A stretch of 64,000 nucleotides of DNA from Cyathus striatus. Its lineage: Eukaryota > Basidiomycota > Agaricomycetes > Agaricales > Nidulariaceae. Location of the stretch: NCBI GenBank assembly GCA_025738555.1, contig JAOVFP010000001.1, forward strand, positions 6,820,001-6,884,000. The letters are read 5' to 3'. A program made the translations under genes and the position numbers. The notes under the pieces were generated by a model. The model worked only from the letters and a program-made list of their open reading frames with translations, searched no databases and was not told where the DNA came from. This document shows positions 23,150 to 35,103 of the stretch, in pieces (positions within the stretch are counted from its first letter, which is position 1; each line of letters begins with the position of its first letter).

Positions 23150-24040
23150 ATAGTATACACAACTCAGATAATGATAAATGAGAGTGGATTTTGAACCCCT
23201 GCTGTACCTCCCAATGATTGACTCTGCATTGCAGCTACTCCATCATTTGTTGGATCTTTCAAATCAGCAACTTATACTAAGGCATCACAAAACATATGTC
23301 AAAGTTAAGATTGACAGTGGATTCACAATATAATCTTATACATAAACCACATACTGCTTGGAAAATTTAAGATGAATATATTTTTGCCATTCTAATGAGC
23401 CAAAACAATGCATAATGAGAGCAGGCTTTGAGCCTTAGCTGCATATCATAACTGATATTGTGTACAGCTACTCTATTGAGTACATTTGTGTTCTTGACAT
23501 CCCCCAAAGATATTAGCACAGAGTACTGAGGTTTGGCAGATTCTTCAAATTGTGCACAGAAGGCTAGTCCCAAGAACTGTGGATACAAGATTATAATCAA
23601 ACATATCCTCTTTAAAAAATAAAATGAAGAAAAGATAAAGGCATCTATGCTGTGATTACAAAAGAACTGTTGATAATGAGAGTGGGTTTCGAACCATAGC
23701 TTCATATCATAACCTGTACAGCTACACTATCATTCCTTAAGATTTAAATGAACTACTTTTGTCCTTGAAATTCTCCACACCATCCCATCCTCATAAAAAT
23801 ATCTAGGCTCTCCCCGAAGGATACCAATGAAAGAATGTATCACATTGAAAGCTGCAAGGTATATATACACTTGAAGTACAACTTCATACCTCCACTGAAC
23901 CGAACCCTTCTCCAACGGATCCACCTAGAAACTTTCCCTGCGTCGATCATTGTCTTAGAATTTCATGAGGTTCCTTCAGCATACAATGTATTCCTCGTTC
24001 CCGAACTTTAGATTACCAAGTTGGCGAGGAAGTGATGAGA
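23150..24040. repeat. Duplicated block, right copy (CpG-decayed), with three tRNA-like modules
   Basis: Second copy of the block at 19480-20530, same orientation. The tRNA-like modules are at about 23256-23180, 23485-23415 and 23740-23675 on the minus strand; only the last keeps GGTTCGAAACC-like sequence, the others show TG/CA where the left copy has CG. Its right end runs into the 3' end of the kinase pseudogene. Confidence 0.75.
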
Positions 24041-25473
24041 GCAAACTTTGCAGCTCTTGATTGTTCTTTAGGATAGAACATGAATTACATAATCTCTGGA
24101 ATATTCCAAAAGTTTCATTGTGAGTAAAAGAGAGAAGAGGTATTACCTCAGTTGAATTTATTTTTGGGAAGACATACATGTGCCTAAGCTGGTAGAGATA
24201 GTGCCCTGCCACTTTCCCAACATTTTCAACATCGCTACTCTGGGCCAATTCGAAATCAATGAGCTGAAATTTATGCGATCACTTATGAATATAGCAATAT
24301 GTATCGGGGTGTCCAGGTACAGGAGTTGGCACCTGAAATAGATTTTCGGAGCGGATATCATTGTGTCTTATACCTGCCCGTGCAATATCAACCAGCATAT
24401 CCTCCATATTGTCACTGCTTGACATTTTCTCATTAACGAATAGGACACAGTGTAGATTCAATACAACTCACACTTCTTCATCAGTCTCTTTCAAGCTCAG
24501 AGGCTCTCCCATATGCTCTAATAGCAGTAAAGATACCTTACACTTTTTTGATGGATCTTTGTTTGAATGTGCACCAGGAACATATAACCTGTAGAAACAG
24601 CAAGGACTCTGCACAGGGCAGTTGCTGATCTGGGTACAGGCTCACCTGAGAGGTAGAGTGTGTAAATAGAGGCTTAGAGCGACTGTAAGAAGAGTAAAGA
24701 CTTTCTTATTGTTATCCAGTAAAACTGGGGGGTTTATATACTGTACAAGAGGTGTATATAAATATCTACTGCTGTAAAAGGAGCTGTTAAGCTGTTATGC
24801 TGTTGAGTACAGCAGTACCGTATATAGTGCTACTATAATTACATCTACCTAAGAATAAACATACTAGAAGGTTCTAGTATGTGCTACGGAGTTCCATGAT
24901 TAGATAAGATCCGCTAGATCCGCTTTTGTCGAGATAAGATAATCTCAACATAACCCATCATTGAGAGTCGCTTTAAAACATCCATAGCAGTGAGGAACAG
25001 CAATGCCCTGCAGTGATTTAAGCTTTTTGTAGTTGAGAGCTTCTGAAGCCAAGCTTGCATAGCTATTGTCTATCGCGACTTTCATAACCACTGGAGGAAT
25101 GTATTTGGAGCCCAGAGAGTTGACACAGTCAGCATCAGGATTGGAATAATCCCAAACATACTCCAATGATGTCGAGTAGGTGATGCCACACCTCCCATAA
25201 CCTAGTTCATCGTCAACTGCAAAACTGAGTTCAAATTTATGAGGAAGTTCGCAACCTGGTGACCATTTTGATACCTTCTTCGCCTTTATGACACCATCAT
25301 TCTCAACAGGCATGTACTGCTGCAGCACAACCGGGACATGCTCCCCTCACGCATTGACAATAAGATTCTTTATGTGGAGTTTTATTATAGTTGTAGGTAA
25401 CTACATCATCATCAATTTAGCTGAATTAAACAAGAGAAATGAGACTTACTATTCGTTTAGAAACTTCAGCCAT
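23976..25473 (-). pseudogene. Fungal protein-kinase-like gene, interrupted by a solo LTR
   Basis: From right to left: a possible start at 25473 (MAEVSKRI then a GTAAGT donor); an N-lobe exon (about 25345-24955) with DDELGYGRCGITY (glycine loop), VVMKVAIDNS (candidate VAxK lysine) and AVPHCYGCFKATL; then, beyond the LTR, LLLLEHMGEPLSL (hinge), DIARAGIRHNDIRSENL (catalytic loop, HNDxRxxN instead of HRDLKxxN) and LIDFELAQ (DFE in the DFG position). This is the divergent protein-kinase-like family expanded in basidiomycetes. Damage: the 304-bp LTR between N-lobe and hinge, a TGA where the family has Trp just before the DFE exon, and no clean splice at the first exons. A C-terminal fragment also sits in the duplicated block near 20.5 kb. 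Confidence 0.75.
24647..24950 (-). mobile_element. Solo LTR (304 bp) with near-perfect 5-bp target duplication
   Basis: On the minus strand it starts TGTTGAGATTATC and ends CTACCTCTCA (TG...CA). Inside are TATATAAACC (TATA-like) and, downstream, a CTCT-rich end typical of copia-type LTRs. Flanks are TAACC (24951-24955) and TCACC (24642-24646) on the plus strand, one mismatch. It sits inside the kinase coding sequence, and no internal retroelement sequence remains, so it arose by LTR-LTR recombination. Confidence 0.85.
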
Positions 25474-28400
25474 TCTGAATGTGGGGGCGAAACTGCGAGA
25501 GGGAAGAAACCAAGAACGTCAAGAAGCTGACAACGTCGTCGTCACAGCGGAACCACGTGATGTTTCCGGCATTAGCCACACACAAGCCACAATACTTCCA
25601 AGTTTGGGCATAAGTACAATCAGCCACAGCTCGATTGATACTTTTGAAAGAACAAGAACTCTCAAATTACGAGCCATAAAAATGAATGAAAAACGTGCTT
25701 CTTCTGCAGAATGTACCAGTGCATGAAATGGTCTCTGGCTGTAATTGCACAAAAATATTATGAATGTGAAAACTTCACAGTCAATGATAATATATCACTC
25801 AGGAAAGTGAGATTTAAGATATTGCAGACAAATCTGCAAGAACTCCTCTACCAAAGTGACTTGGTTCAACAAATTTACACCTGAGATAATGTGGGTATCA
25901 CTGACCACATTTGTCTAATATTTATTGTGTCGAGAAATACAAAAGTATATAACGCAGTAGATAAGAGATTGAATATCACACACGCACTATCTTTCTCAGG
26001 CAATTCAGATTTGATAGCTTGCGGTCCACAGCTACTATCTATGATTACTGTTCCGCCAGAGTGTCTCATTTAACCTATCTAAGTTTTGAAGATAAGAATG
26101 CCGAGTACTTGTGTATATTTGCAATGGGAAGCAAACGCGACACTGGTTCAAATTTTAGTAGTTAAAAAATATTGATAGGCTACTAAGTCTAAGCTACATT
26201 TTATATAATCACTTTGTGGCGCACTATCCAGCATGGAGGAGTTTTAACCACTTGGTCAAGCAGCTATGAATATACTTGAAGTTACGGTGTCATTTCTACA
26301 TAGCCAGATTAACCTCGAATATTTCGGCAAAGTTGTCAGTGAATATCGAACATTGATTTGAAAGTCATGTAAATGCGAAGAAAAAGTTCTCTATATTGCT
26401 GGCATACACTACTATTCTGCCAAGTGGCTCTGAAGTGAACTGAAAACTTCTTTGAGTTACTCAGCTTTCTAGTTCGCTTTCAATATCGAGCAGTAAGAGT
26501 ATCTTATGTACATTGTACGTACAACTGTTCGATTTTGCTGTGCACAAAATTGGATATTTTTACCTCAGCAATAAGTAAAGCAAAAATATCACTTCAATCA
26601 TTAGAATCTACTATTCGCTCAGGGTTACGAGCTTGCAGACTAGTCTGCAGTAACTCTGCCACCCAAGCGACATTTTCATTTGAGTGAACTCGCACTTAGA
26701 ATAAATGCTAGGCTATGGAACTCGATTGCTTTATGTATAGAAAGCGGTCTGGCACCCGAGGAGTTAATAAGGCTGCTTTCGGTTTACATCGTCGCTTCAA
26801 TGAATCAAATACTAGTTAACATATAATTTATATTAAATTCTCATGCTCGAATCAGCCTCTGAAGGGCTTTGGAGATCTTCCTATGTCTAGCCGTAACTTA
26901 CACGACAGAAACTAACAAGATGATTGGAACTTGGCGCTGTGTGCGTAATAAAATGGTATACCGTAAAATATCTCCTAAATCAAGTCACCGAGACGAGTTA
27001 GTTTCAATGTCTACCTCCAAACACAAGGTGGCGACGATAAACCACTCCGGCAAAGTGACTTGTTTAAATGTGGGATGCGTTGCGTACATAATCAGACTCG
27101 CAAACAAATATGTACCCACGTGTTTAGCTCCGGTGTCGGACCGACTCGGGCGCGGAACCGTAGGTTATTGACGAGGTCTACAACGTCCCAACTTCGATGC
27201 ATATGCATATGTCCTTGTTACTACACTGGCATGTAATGTATTCTGGTCTCTGGGTTGTCTCCGTTAATCATTTCATTTTGGCTATGGCAAAGTATTGGTG
27301 AGTTCCAGCGCTGCGCTACCATTGGCAGCAAGGCTAGTCTTCGCCCCCGCTGAGCGCTCTTCCTCATTCACCGCCTGATTGCTCGTTAACACAGGACACA
27401 TCCATCAAATCAACAACGTAGTTATCTAGATATATCCCCCCTCTTCGTCACCGACTAGGAGTCCACCTAACGACGAGTTCCATGGTTCAGCTTTTCATCG
27501 CTTTGTTCTTGGTGGAAGAACACCCTTGATATATAGGTGATTGAGGGCATTACCATGGGCTATTGTACGTTCGTTCTTCCACTCCTCCTTTCTTTTCCTT
27601 CACGTAGCATAATGTATTACAGCCCACCCAGACATGCGTGATTTCGTCACAACAACCATCTAACCAACATCTAACCCTCCCGAACTACTCCGTCCTCAAC
27701 CACTATAGCAAAGTAGCAGCAACTATAGAGCTCAAACTCCAATTTCTGGATGTTCATCTCCTCTCTCCGAATACGCGTTTGGCATTAGTGTTCGCCTGGC
27801 TACCTTATATGGGCACACGTCCTTTGAGAATGGTGGCGGTGCCCTGTATAGGATCAATATGTTCACAGATATGAACTACTGGCTACACCATGGACTGAAA
27901 GGCAAGGAATCGGCACCGGTAACTTATAAGGGGACTTGACAAATTATTTCTTCTCTGAGTCCGCATTGCCGCCTGTGGATCGTAATTGCCACTGCGAGCT
28001 TGACGAATGCAATGTATCTTTCTTACATCAGCATCCCTTCATGTGCTGATGATATGCTATCTTCCGAATCTTCCCCGTGCGAGCAGCCTCAAAAACGACT
28101 AACCAATAGGCAAATGAATCAATAGCCAATCAATAAACACACAGAATCACTGGAAGTTGTAGTACGTTATACTCTCTCCTACTCATTTCCCCTTCTCTAA
28201 TCCGTGACATGTACGTATACTACTAGTAAAATGCACTTACAGAAACGCCAGAGATCAGCCATCGGCGGCTGCCTTCCTCTTTTCACCCCTGGTCCTCAAG
28301 GCTTCAATGACTGCCCATTCACACAAGTATGGGGAATGAAGGTATCACGTACCTCGTAGGACCGAAGACGAAGACAATGGTAAATCACTCCGATTCAATC

Positions 28401-29268
28401 TACCGTCCCTTTCATTCGAAACGCAGCTACAAAGTTAAGGACGAAATACACATAAATCTGCGTATCCCCTCCTGCTCTTCAATCCCTATGACAGAAATTG
28501 TACTTGCAAAAAAGGAAATCCAGGAGTAAACATCATGGCCTCATCGGTGGAGCATACTCTGTTCCGCCAACTCGCCTCGAGGTAAAATGTAAAATGCTTA
28601 ATCTGATTTCAGGTTGACCATGTCACTGGTAACTTAGTTGATAAAACTTTGTGCATCTACCGATGTCAGTGATATCTACAATTACATTTTACTCCGGAAA
28701 TTATGTTTAGAATCTCGCAGACTTCCGTCCGTGATCATAATTAAACCACTCCGCCATAGTGACTTGTTGAGCGAAACTTGGGTTCGATTGAAAGAAAGAA
28801 CGAGGCGAGTTCTCACATGTATTTGTCCGAGAGAGAAAAACTGTATTTACCGAGATTAGAAACAACAGCCTGTGTAGTCACAATTGGTGGTACATTAGAG
28901 TTCCAACCATTCATTCAAGAGGCTACAAGGGAATCCATACAGAACTTGAAGTCATTGAGCCTAATACAACTCTAACAAACCTGGAAAACTCTAAAGAGAC
29001 TTTCAAATAAAATCCTGTATGCGTAGTAGAGTCTACCCCATGCTTACGAAAGGCTCTAAAATGGAAGGTCCAATGGATAGGCACGTCTCTTTATCGATGT
29101 CTCCGTCCTTGTTCTCGTCCTCGTCCCCATCTCTGTCTCCGTCTCAACACCAATACCCCCCTCACGCTGCGAAATCCCATATTAAAGGGAATAGATGTAT
29201 GCTTTCTATAATTATATGACTGTGCTTGACGACGAAGGTTCTGCAAAGGGGAAGAGCGAGGGCATAAA
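25474..29268. other. About 3.8 kb without a supported gene
   Basis: CpG-normal DNA with only short unrelated frames. It contains a 27-base motif present twice (27039-27065 and about 28741-28767, TAAACCACTCCGSCAWAGTGACTTGTT) and a 16-base perfect palindrome near 26635 (tgcagactagtctgca). I see no splice-supported coding sequence. Confidence 0.5.
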
Positions 29269-29670
29269 TGTAAGGTATCGACCTTACATGTTCGGACTCG
29301 GCAATGACTATGGAATATCATGTGACCTCATCAACCTTCTCCACGCGCTACCCTTCGCCTCATTGGTTCATCTCTCGATATTCCTCTACGGTACCGTTAC
29401 CACTCGACTCATTTCTCTTTCTAACCAATCGCTTGCATTTCTTTTCTTCTCTCTGACTCATTACTTACTGTGTAGATACTTATAAATAGCTTGTAGAATT
29501 ACCTTGTACCAGTAGAGTTCTTGAGTACGAGACCCTACGACACGCATTCCCGGAAATTAAGTCTCAAGTTCTCGGACTCGCATCACGTTAATCCCGTGTG
29601 TTTCCAGTGACAAGCATAATCTTCTTGCTTGAAACTCGGAAACTCCACAATAAAGAATACAAGCCTTACA
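29269..29670 (+). repeat. Dispersed LTR-like repeat, copy 1
   Basis: About 400 bp, starting TGTAAGGTATCGACC and ending GCCTTACA (short inverted ends TGTAAGG/CCTTACA), with TATAAATAGC inside. It recurs inverted at 58079-58490, sharing 'acggtaccgttaccactcga', 'gagacccta', 'cgacac.cattc' and 'gtgtttccagtgacaagcat'. Size, TG...CA ends and the internal TATA suggest a solo LTR, but I see no target duplication at either copy. Confidence 0.6.
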
Positions 29671-29790
29671 CCCGTGCTTCGCTACGGGGCCCTACGGGCC
29701 GGGGGCCTGTTGGCCCCCCTCCACTCCACACAGGTGATGGCTTGCTGGAGGGCTGCGCCCCCCAGACCCCCTGCTTCTTCATCCCAGTCT
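29671..29790. repeat. GC-rich hairpin cluster
   Basis: A dense G/C stretch with nested inverted repeats (ggggccctacgggccggggg, ggcctgttggccccc, ctgcgccccccagaccccc). It abuts the LTR-like repeat on its left and a CpG-free stretch on its right. No coding content is supported. Confidence 0.6.
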
Positions 29791-31358
29791 TTAACATACT
29801 CTATTCTACTGCAATATCTAAATACCCATGAGGAATACCTGTACCCATATACACTTCACCTACTTCTTCCCCAACTCCCACTCACACTCTAATAGCCATT
29901 TATTTATAATAACATTCCAATACTTCAGTTCATTCCCCTTCCAATTCCATTCCCTTATGACTACTTGCATATGACTCCCCATACTTTTCTATCATTTGCA
30001 TCTTTTGTATCTTACTTGAATAGTGACTAAGATTATCCTCTTGCTCACTCTATTGACCTTACCTGGTCTTACTCCATTCCTCTCTTCCCCTCAGACTCTA
30101 CTTCCAATATGACTCCAATTAGCAATCACTCCTGCACTTCAGCCCAACAACTTTGTAAGGGGCATATTGCATGACCTGAAGCTAGGCAACAGCACATGTA
30201 TGGGTGTACCCACAACCTCCAGGCACCTGCCAGATATGTAAAGAGTAGAAATATATAGTATAACTACTAACAAATGAAGAGTTTTCCAATGTAACACATA
30301 CATATACACATGGGTACAGGTTTTGGTGGGTATGGGTCTGAGTAGTCTCTCAGATACCCATCAGTTGCCTGTGACATTGCCTAGCTGAAGTGAATGGTCC
30401 TTTCATTTCAATCTTGTCTGTTCTGATCTCATCCAGACATATAACTGCACTTAGGTCATTGCTGAAGTGCATTTAGCTTATTCTATATCTATCATATTGT
30501 ATATTGATCTGATAACTGTGTACAGAATTCTCCTGCTACTTCTATCCTCACTATGTGCTAAGCCCCTCTTTACCTGACTCTGCACCTCTATCTTCTCCAT
30601 CTTTCATTTCAGTTTGGCTCTGTACATATTTACCTACTGAAATTCTACCAATTATATAAACCTTACATTTATACCTTCCATTTCAATCATTCATTCTACC
30701 TATAAGCTTTAAGGATCTCACCACCTCATCTATTAGTTATTGGCCTACTAAAATTAAATATAATATTTGCCTACAGTGTAGTGATGATTTTTTGAAAGTC
30801 AGTTTAAATGAAATTATTCCACCATCATATCAAAGCTCATAGATAGTAGACTCCATAAATATCTTATCAGTATCACTTGCATTGGTTTAACATATTTGAC
30901 TATATTTGATAATATACCTTCCCTCCACTAATATTTTTATTGGCAATTTAAAATAATCTCACACTTAGTCAAAAGTTCAATGAGAAAGCAATACACTACC
31001 AATTACTACAATAGAAATAAAAAAAACCGAAAATTGAGTGTTTATGCAAGTATTATTATGAACATAAATATTAAGGCTTATTTTCGATGTTGAATTCCAG
31101 GGGGAGGGGATAAAGGCATGGAGGTAAGTACTTAGTGTGGCAGTGTGGAAGTTCCAGCTTACCGCCGATTAACACCAAGAGAGCACAAGGAGTGCTTTTT
31201 AAATGCTGACTAATCTGGGTGCGCACTCAATTGTAGGCTGTTGGGTTTGATTACATAATCTACTTTCATCTACTTTATTTACATACTTATTTAGTTTAGT
31301 GTATTTCCCTTAAACAAACCTCCCATGTGTTTTCTAATTATATATTGATATATTGATT
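29791..31358. other. Gene-free DNA with essentially no CpG
   Basis: No recognisable frame. From about 29760 to 31026 I find no CG dinucleotide at all, although both strands contain many TG and CA steps. Confidence 0.7.
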
Positions 31359-31608
31359 CTTCCCTGTAGTGTTGTTCTGGACTGATCTGAAGTGAAGTGA
31401 AGTGACATTTTTGAAATAGTTCGCAACAGATCATAAATATGAATTAGTACAAACGGAGTGGTGATCTAGTTCGCGAATTTGGTTTTAAGTCGGTGTTATG
31501 GTTGATAGCCAATCAAGTGGCATGTAGTGCATGAAACTCCTTCGCATGGCACATGTATTCACAGAAAATTGGGAGTGCTACTTATCGCCAATGTAATTAT
31601 TCCAGAAA

Positions 31609-31965
31609 CTAGTTATCATATTCTATTAAGGGAACAGGATACCCTTCTGACTGTGCATTAGTGATTAATTTGACCAATTCATCCAACTTATCAGTCTCTA
31701 GTAACTCCTGTGCAGCATAAGCTGTAACAGGACCAGATATACAGTAATCTTCAGGTTGAGCAATTTGAATATTGTCTGTAAAATTGAGGCACTCTTGCTT
31801 AAATGAGAACTTAAGAAGTTGCAGAGCCTTGAGCAAATCTGTTTCAATGCGGCTTCGACGCAATGTTGCAGTCTCTTTGCTTGAAGAGAAAGCATGCTCA
31901 CTAGAGACTGAGGATGCTTGTGTGGGTAGTGCATCCATAGCAATGTGGAAGAGCAATGGTGACAA
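31609..31965 (-). pseudogene. hAT transposase C-terminal dimerisation region (left copy)
   Basis: The exon reads LFHIAMDALPTQASSVSSEH, then FSSSKETATLRRSRIETDL and LKALQLLKFSF. This matches the hAT dimerisation signature (ASSxxSERxFS...RxRL...ALxxLK), with His in place of the usual Arg after SE. The frame begins at a TTG codon after an acceptor near 31990 and is joined to upstream Glu-rich sequence ending in a GTGAGC donor. No full transposase with DDE or BED-finger parts is recognised nearby. The right copy at 46070-46426 encodes the same protein. Confidence 0.85.
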
Positions 31966-33361
31966 GCTTTCATGTTTCTATAGGTTACTCATCAATGGAA
32001 AGTGGTGAATGGAACTTCCAAAAATGCTCACCTCCTCCTCTTCATAGTTTTTGAGCTTGCACTCTGCAATCCTTTGATCCTCAGCAACTTTTCAAGTTTC
32101 TTGCTCCTCAAGCTCCTTGGGCCATCAGGAAATACCTCATTGACCAAATTAGCAAAATTACCGAAATTTAAGCTACTATAAGTCCCCAAAAAGATGTTAT
32201 AAGTATCAATAAGTTCAATAAGGAGAATTAGCTAAATAAACTTACCCCCTCCCTTATTGAATAAGATATAAGGTAGTATTAGTTTGATTTAGATGATATT
32301 AGATTTAAATAGGTAAAACTTGGTTACTTGTCATACCACATTAGGTCAACATTTAGTTACTAAACAAGAAGAATAAATGTTTATAAGTAAATAATAGGTA
32401 CTACATTACTAGTATTGCAGCTGGATAGGTTGTATTGATGTTTATAATATGGCAGACCTCAATGCATTCACCTGAACATAATAGTATTTCAAAACTAATA
32501 CTAACACAGAGAAGTAATAGATTATAATAGCATTGTAGCGAGGAAGCTTACATACAAAATCCTAATACTATTAACATTAGTTCTCTGAATACTTTCTGAG
32601 GTCCATGACACGATTGATGCACTTCTTACCCTTCTTCGCAACAGCAATGGGATGATCAGCTTCCAATCATCAACATATGTCCACACTTACACTCATGCTC
32701 ATCACTACCATTGCACTTGAAGAAAACATGATGGGACTTAAGGAGTTGGTGGGTAGCACAATGTTAGCTGAGAGTTGTAATCGGAGACGGAGCACTTTGC
32801 ATTGACATAGGGGTAATGTGGGTGGAGGTGGATGATGAGGAAGATGGGGAGCATAGCACAATAGTGCTTATTGACCATATTGAGCTTCTATGTTTGTAAA
32901 GTGTAGAAATGATAGAAAGAAATGACCAGATAGAACGACGTACAAAGAACACAGAGCTGTCTGGGCAGCTATCTCCACACACACATTGTTGTACATCTAG
33001 GTGACCCATCCATCCCACATCCAGCTTGAGCATTGGCAAGTGTAAATGCGAGGAGGAAGACCGAGAGCTTCAAACTTAGTGTCGTACACAGTTGCTGTCG
33101 CTGTCGAAATACATGGACGAGTTGAGTGCAGCAGTGTGAAAAGGGTTGTGAAGACAGTCAGAAACAGTAGCCAGGTGGGGTGGCCATGGGGTGCACAGAC
33201 TGATGTTCCATTCATTCCACAAAAGTTGTAACTCTTGGAAATGTGAAGAGCATGGATCATATCATACTATAATAAAAGGTTAGTATTAACTGAAGAAATA
33301 AATGATGTAAGCTAGGCTGCCATAGTAGATGGAATACAACCCACAATATGGTGAAAAACCC

Positions 33362-33425
33362 GGATGAATAGGCAGAAGGGCAGAGGGGCAGAGGGCAGAG
33401 GAGCAGAAGGCAGAGAGGCAGGGGA
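33362..33425 (+). repeat. Purine-rich minisatellite (ggcaga/ggcagagg)
   Basis: Imperfect tandem 8-9-mers of ggcagaagg / ggcagaggg over about 60 bases inside the long hAT copy; absent from the short copy, which lacks this region. Confidence 0.7.
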
Positions 33426-34431
33426 AAGGAAGAATGAATTGAAAGCGATTCACCAGTCGAGTTCAGACTCCGAACTCCTACGTGACATGAGGTGACATGG
33501 CAAATTTCAACATGTCACATGACCAGACAACACCGGTGCAAAGCGGAGTTTGGAATGACTTCACCATTATGAAGTACCAACAAGTTCTTGCACACCACTT
33601 GATCTCCCAGGCCTTCCAATGCTAACTCATATACAACTTATATAAGTACTCACTATTTTCATCACTTCTTACACCTATCTTCTATACATTCATGTATATA
33701 CATTGCTGAAAGAATAGAGGGTTTTTTTTATTTTCATGAAAACTAAGTTGTAAATAAGTACAGACTAGTAATAATTAAATAAGGGTGTTTCTTATGGAAA
33801 GCTTATAATACTTATCACCTATAATTAGTCAATGGGAATTTTCTGATGATGACAATAAATGTAACTAAATATCTCTTAATGTTCTTAAAATAAATGAAGA
33901 TAAGGAGAGTGTTAGTAGTGTCTGAACTTATATCTTTTTAAACTTTCAAATAAGTGAATATTAAGGTGAAATAAGTCATTTTAAAGCAAGGGTTGTCCTA
34001 ATTTTACTAATCAAGCAGATAAGGATTTTCCTGATGTCCTGCGATGTTGTGCGCTGAAGTGGGGGAGTTAATACCAGAGTTGACACCTGCTGATTCGAAT
34101 CAACAGATGGTGTAATGGTGTAACTTGGTGTATGATTGGTGGACTGACGACGACGTTTATAAACATCTAGTGAATAAATATTAGGACCTGAGTGGGAGAC
34201 GAGCCAGTCATAGATGACTGTTCAAGGACTAAAGTGCCAGAAGTGGACTGAGGAGGCGGAGTATTCTGAGACATATAAGCTGATACTTTTTCAATGAATT
34301 CTCGAGTTATATATTCCTATTCTTCTCCAAGGTCTGGGAGTTAAGCACACCTCGAAAGCAACTTGAAGCCTCCAGCCCACTCAGACAATTGTCAGCTTAG
34401 CTCCGTGTTTCATAGAATTTAAAATGAATTA

Positions 34432-34770
34432 CTGTACCATTTCGACCAATTGTTCGCTCATATTGAGTGTGACCGAAAACTTAGGTTCATTGTTCAGTTC
34501 AGGGACCAGTTCAGTGCGTGACATGCTTAAGATTTGTTCATGCCAACAATGTTCATTGTCCTCAGATTTTTAACAATGATGAATGTGAAACACTATTTTA
34601 TGATATAATACATACATCTAATGTAAAAAAAAAATTCATCAAAATTATGCCTTATTTAATTGCCTTGACCCTTCGTTCAATGCTCACTGGGACGCGTGAC
34701 AAGGCCTGAATTTGTTCTGTTCCGAGACCCTGTGTGACGCGTGACCGAACAATCGGTCGAAATCGTACAG
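34432..34770. mobile_element. TA-target MITE (339 bp), copy 1, nested in the hAT element
   Basis: Inverted ends CTGTACCATTTCGACCAATTG and, on the other strand, CTGTACGATTTCGACCGATTG, flanked by TA on both sides (34430-34431, 34771-34772). The short hAT copy keeps the uninterrupted site ('gaagataattcattttaa'), which proves the boundaries and the TA duplication. The interior contains several GTGACGCGTGAC-type repeats and no coding sequence. TA target and TIR style suggest mobilisation by a Tc1/mariner-type transposase. Confidence 0.93.
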
Positions 34771-35103
34771 TATCTTCGTGTATCTCTGTGAAATTTGTTC
34801 AGAAAGCTCGTAGACAGTAACATTCTTCAAATTAGAGTCGTTGCGCACAAGAAAAGTATCAAAATAGCCCAGAAATTAGTAAAGAAGTAAGTAGTCGCGT
34901 CGCATCAACGTTGCTCGCGTGTCGCAATTCTCCCATCACTTTACTACGTGATCAGTCCAGAGCCATCAACCAGATTGCTCGAATTCGTGAACTCAATTTG
35001 CTTCGAGTTCACTCTGTAAACAACATACGATCTGTCAGCAAAACCAGACTGAAGTGATTTCAATTCGCAGTAGTTCACTCCGCGGAACAACACTACTTCC
35101 CTG

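Larger units (their letters stand above)
31367..35095 (-). mobile_element. hAT DNA transposon, long copy (3.7 kb), carrying a nested MITE
   Basis: The ends are inverted repeats (TAGTGTTGTTCTGGACTGATC at the left; CCGCGGAACAACACTA at the right). A perfect 8-bp target duplication CTTCCCTG lies at 31359-31366 and 35096-35103, the hAT hallmark. The transposase C-terminal exon is at 31965-31609 on the minus strand. The interior (32117-34040) has no recognisable transposase N-terminal domain, so the element is probably not autonomous today. A 339-bp MITE sits at 34432-34770. A shortened inverted copy lies at 45201-46668. Confidence 0.92.

Noticed and set aside
23160..23740. Functional tRNA genes
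   Set aside because: Only A/B-box-like parts are present; acceptor stems do not pair and the copies are mutated relative to those at 19.2-20.2 kb.
32640..33260. Cys-containing minus-strand frames in the long hAT copy as a possible zinc finger
   Set aside because: The Cys spacing does not form a BED or CxxC finger, frames are short and overlapping, and no splice joins connect them to the transposase exon.
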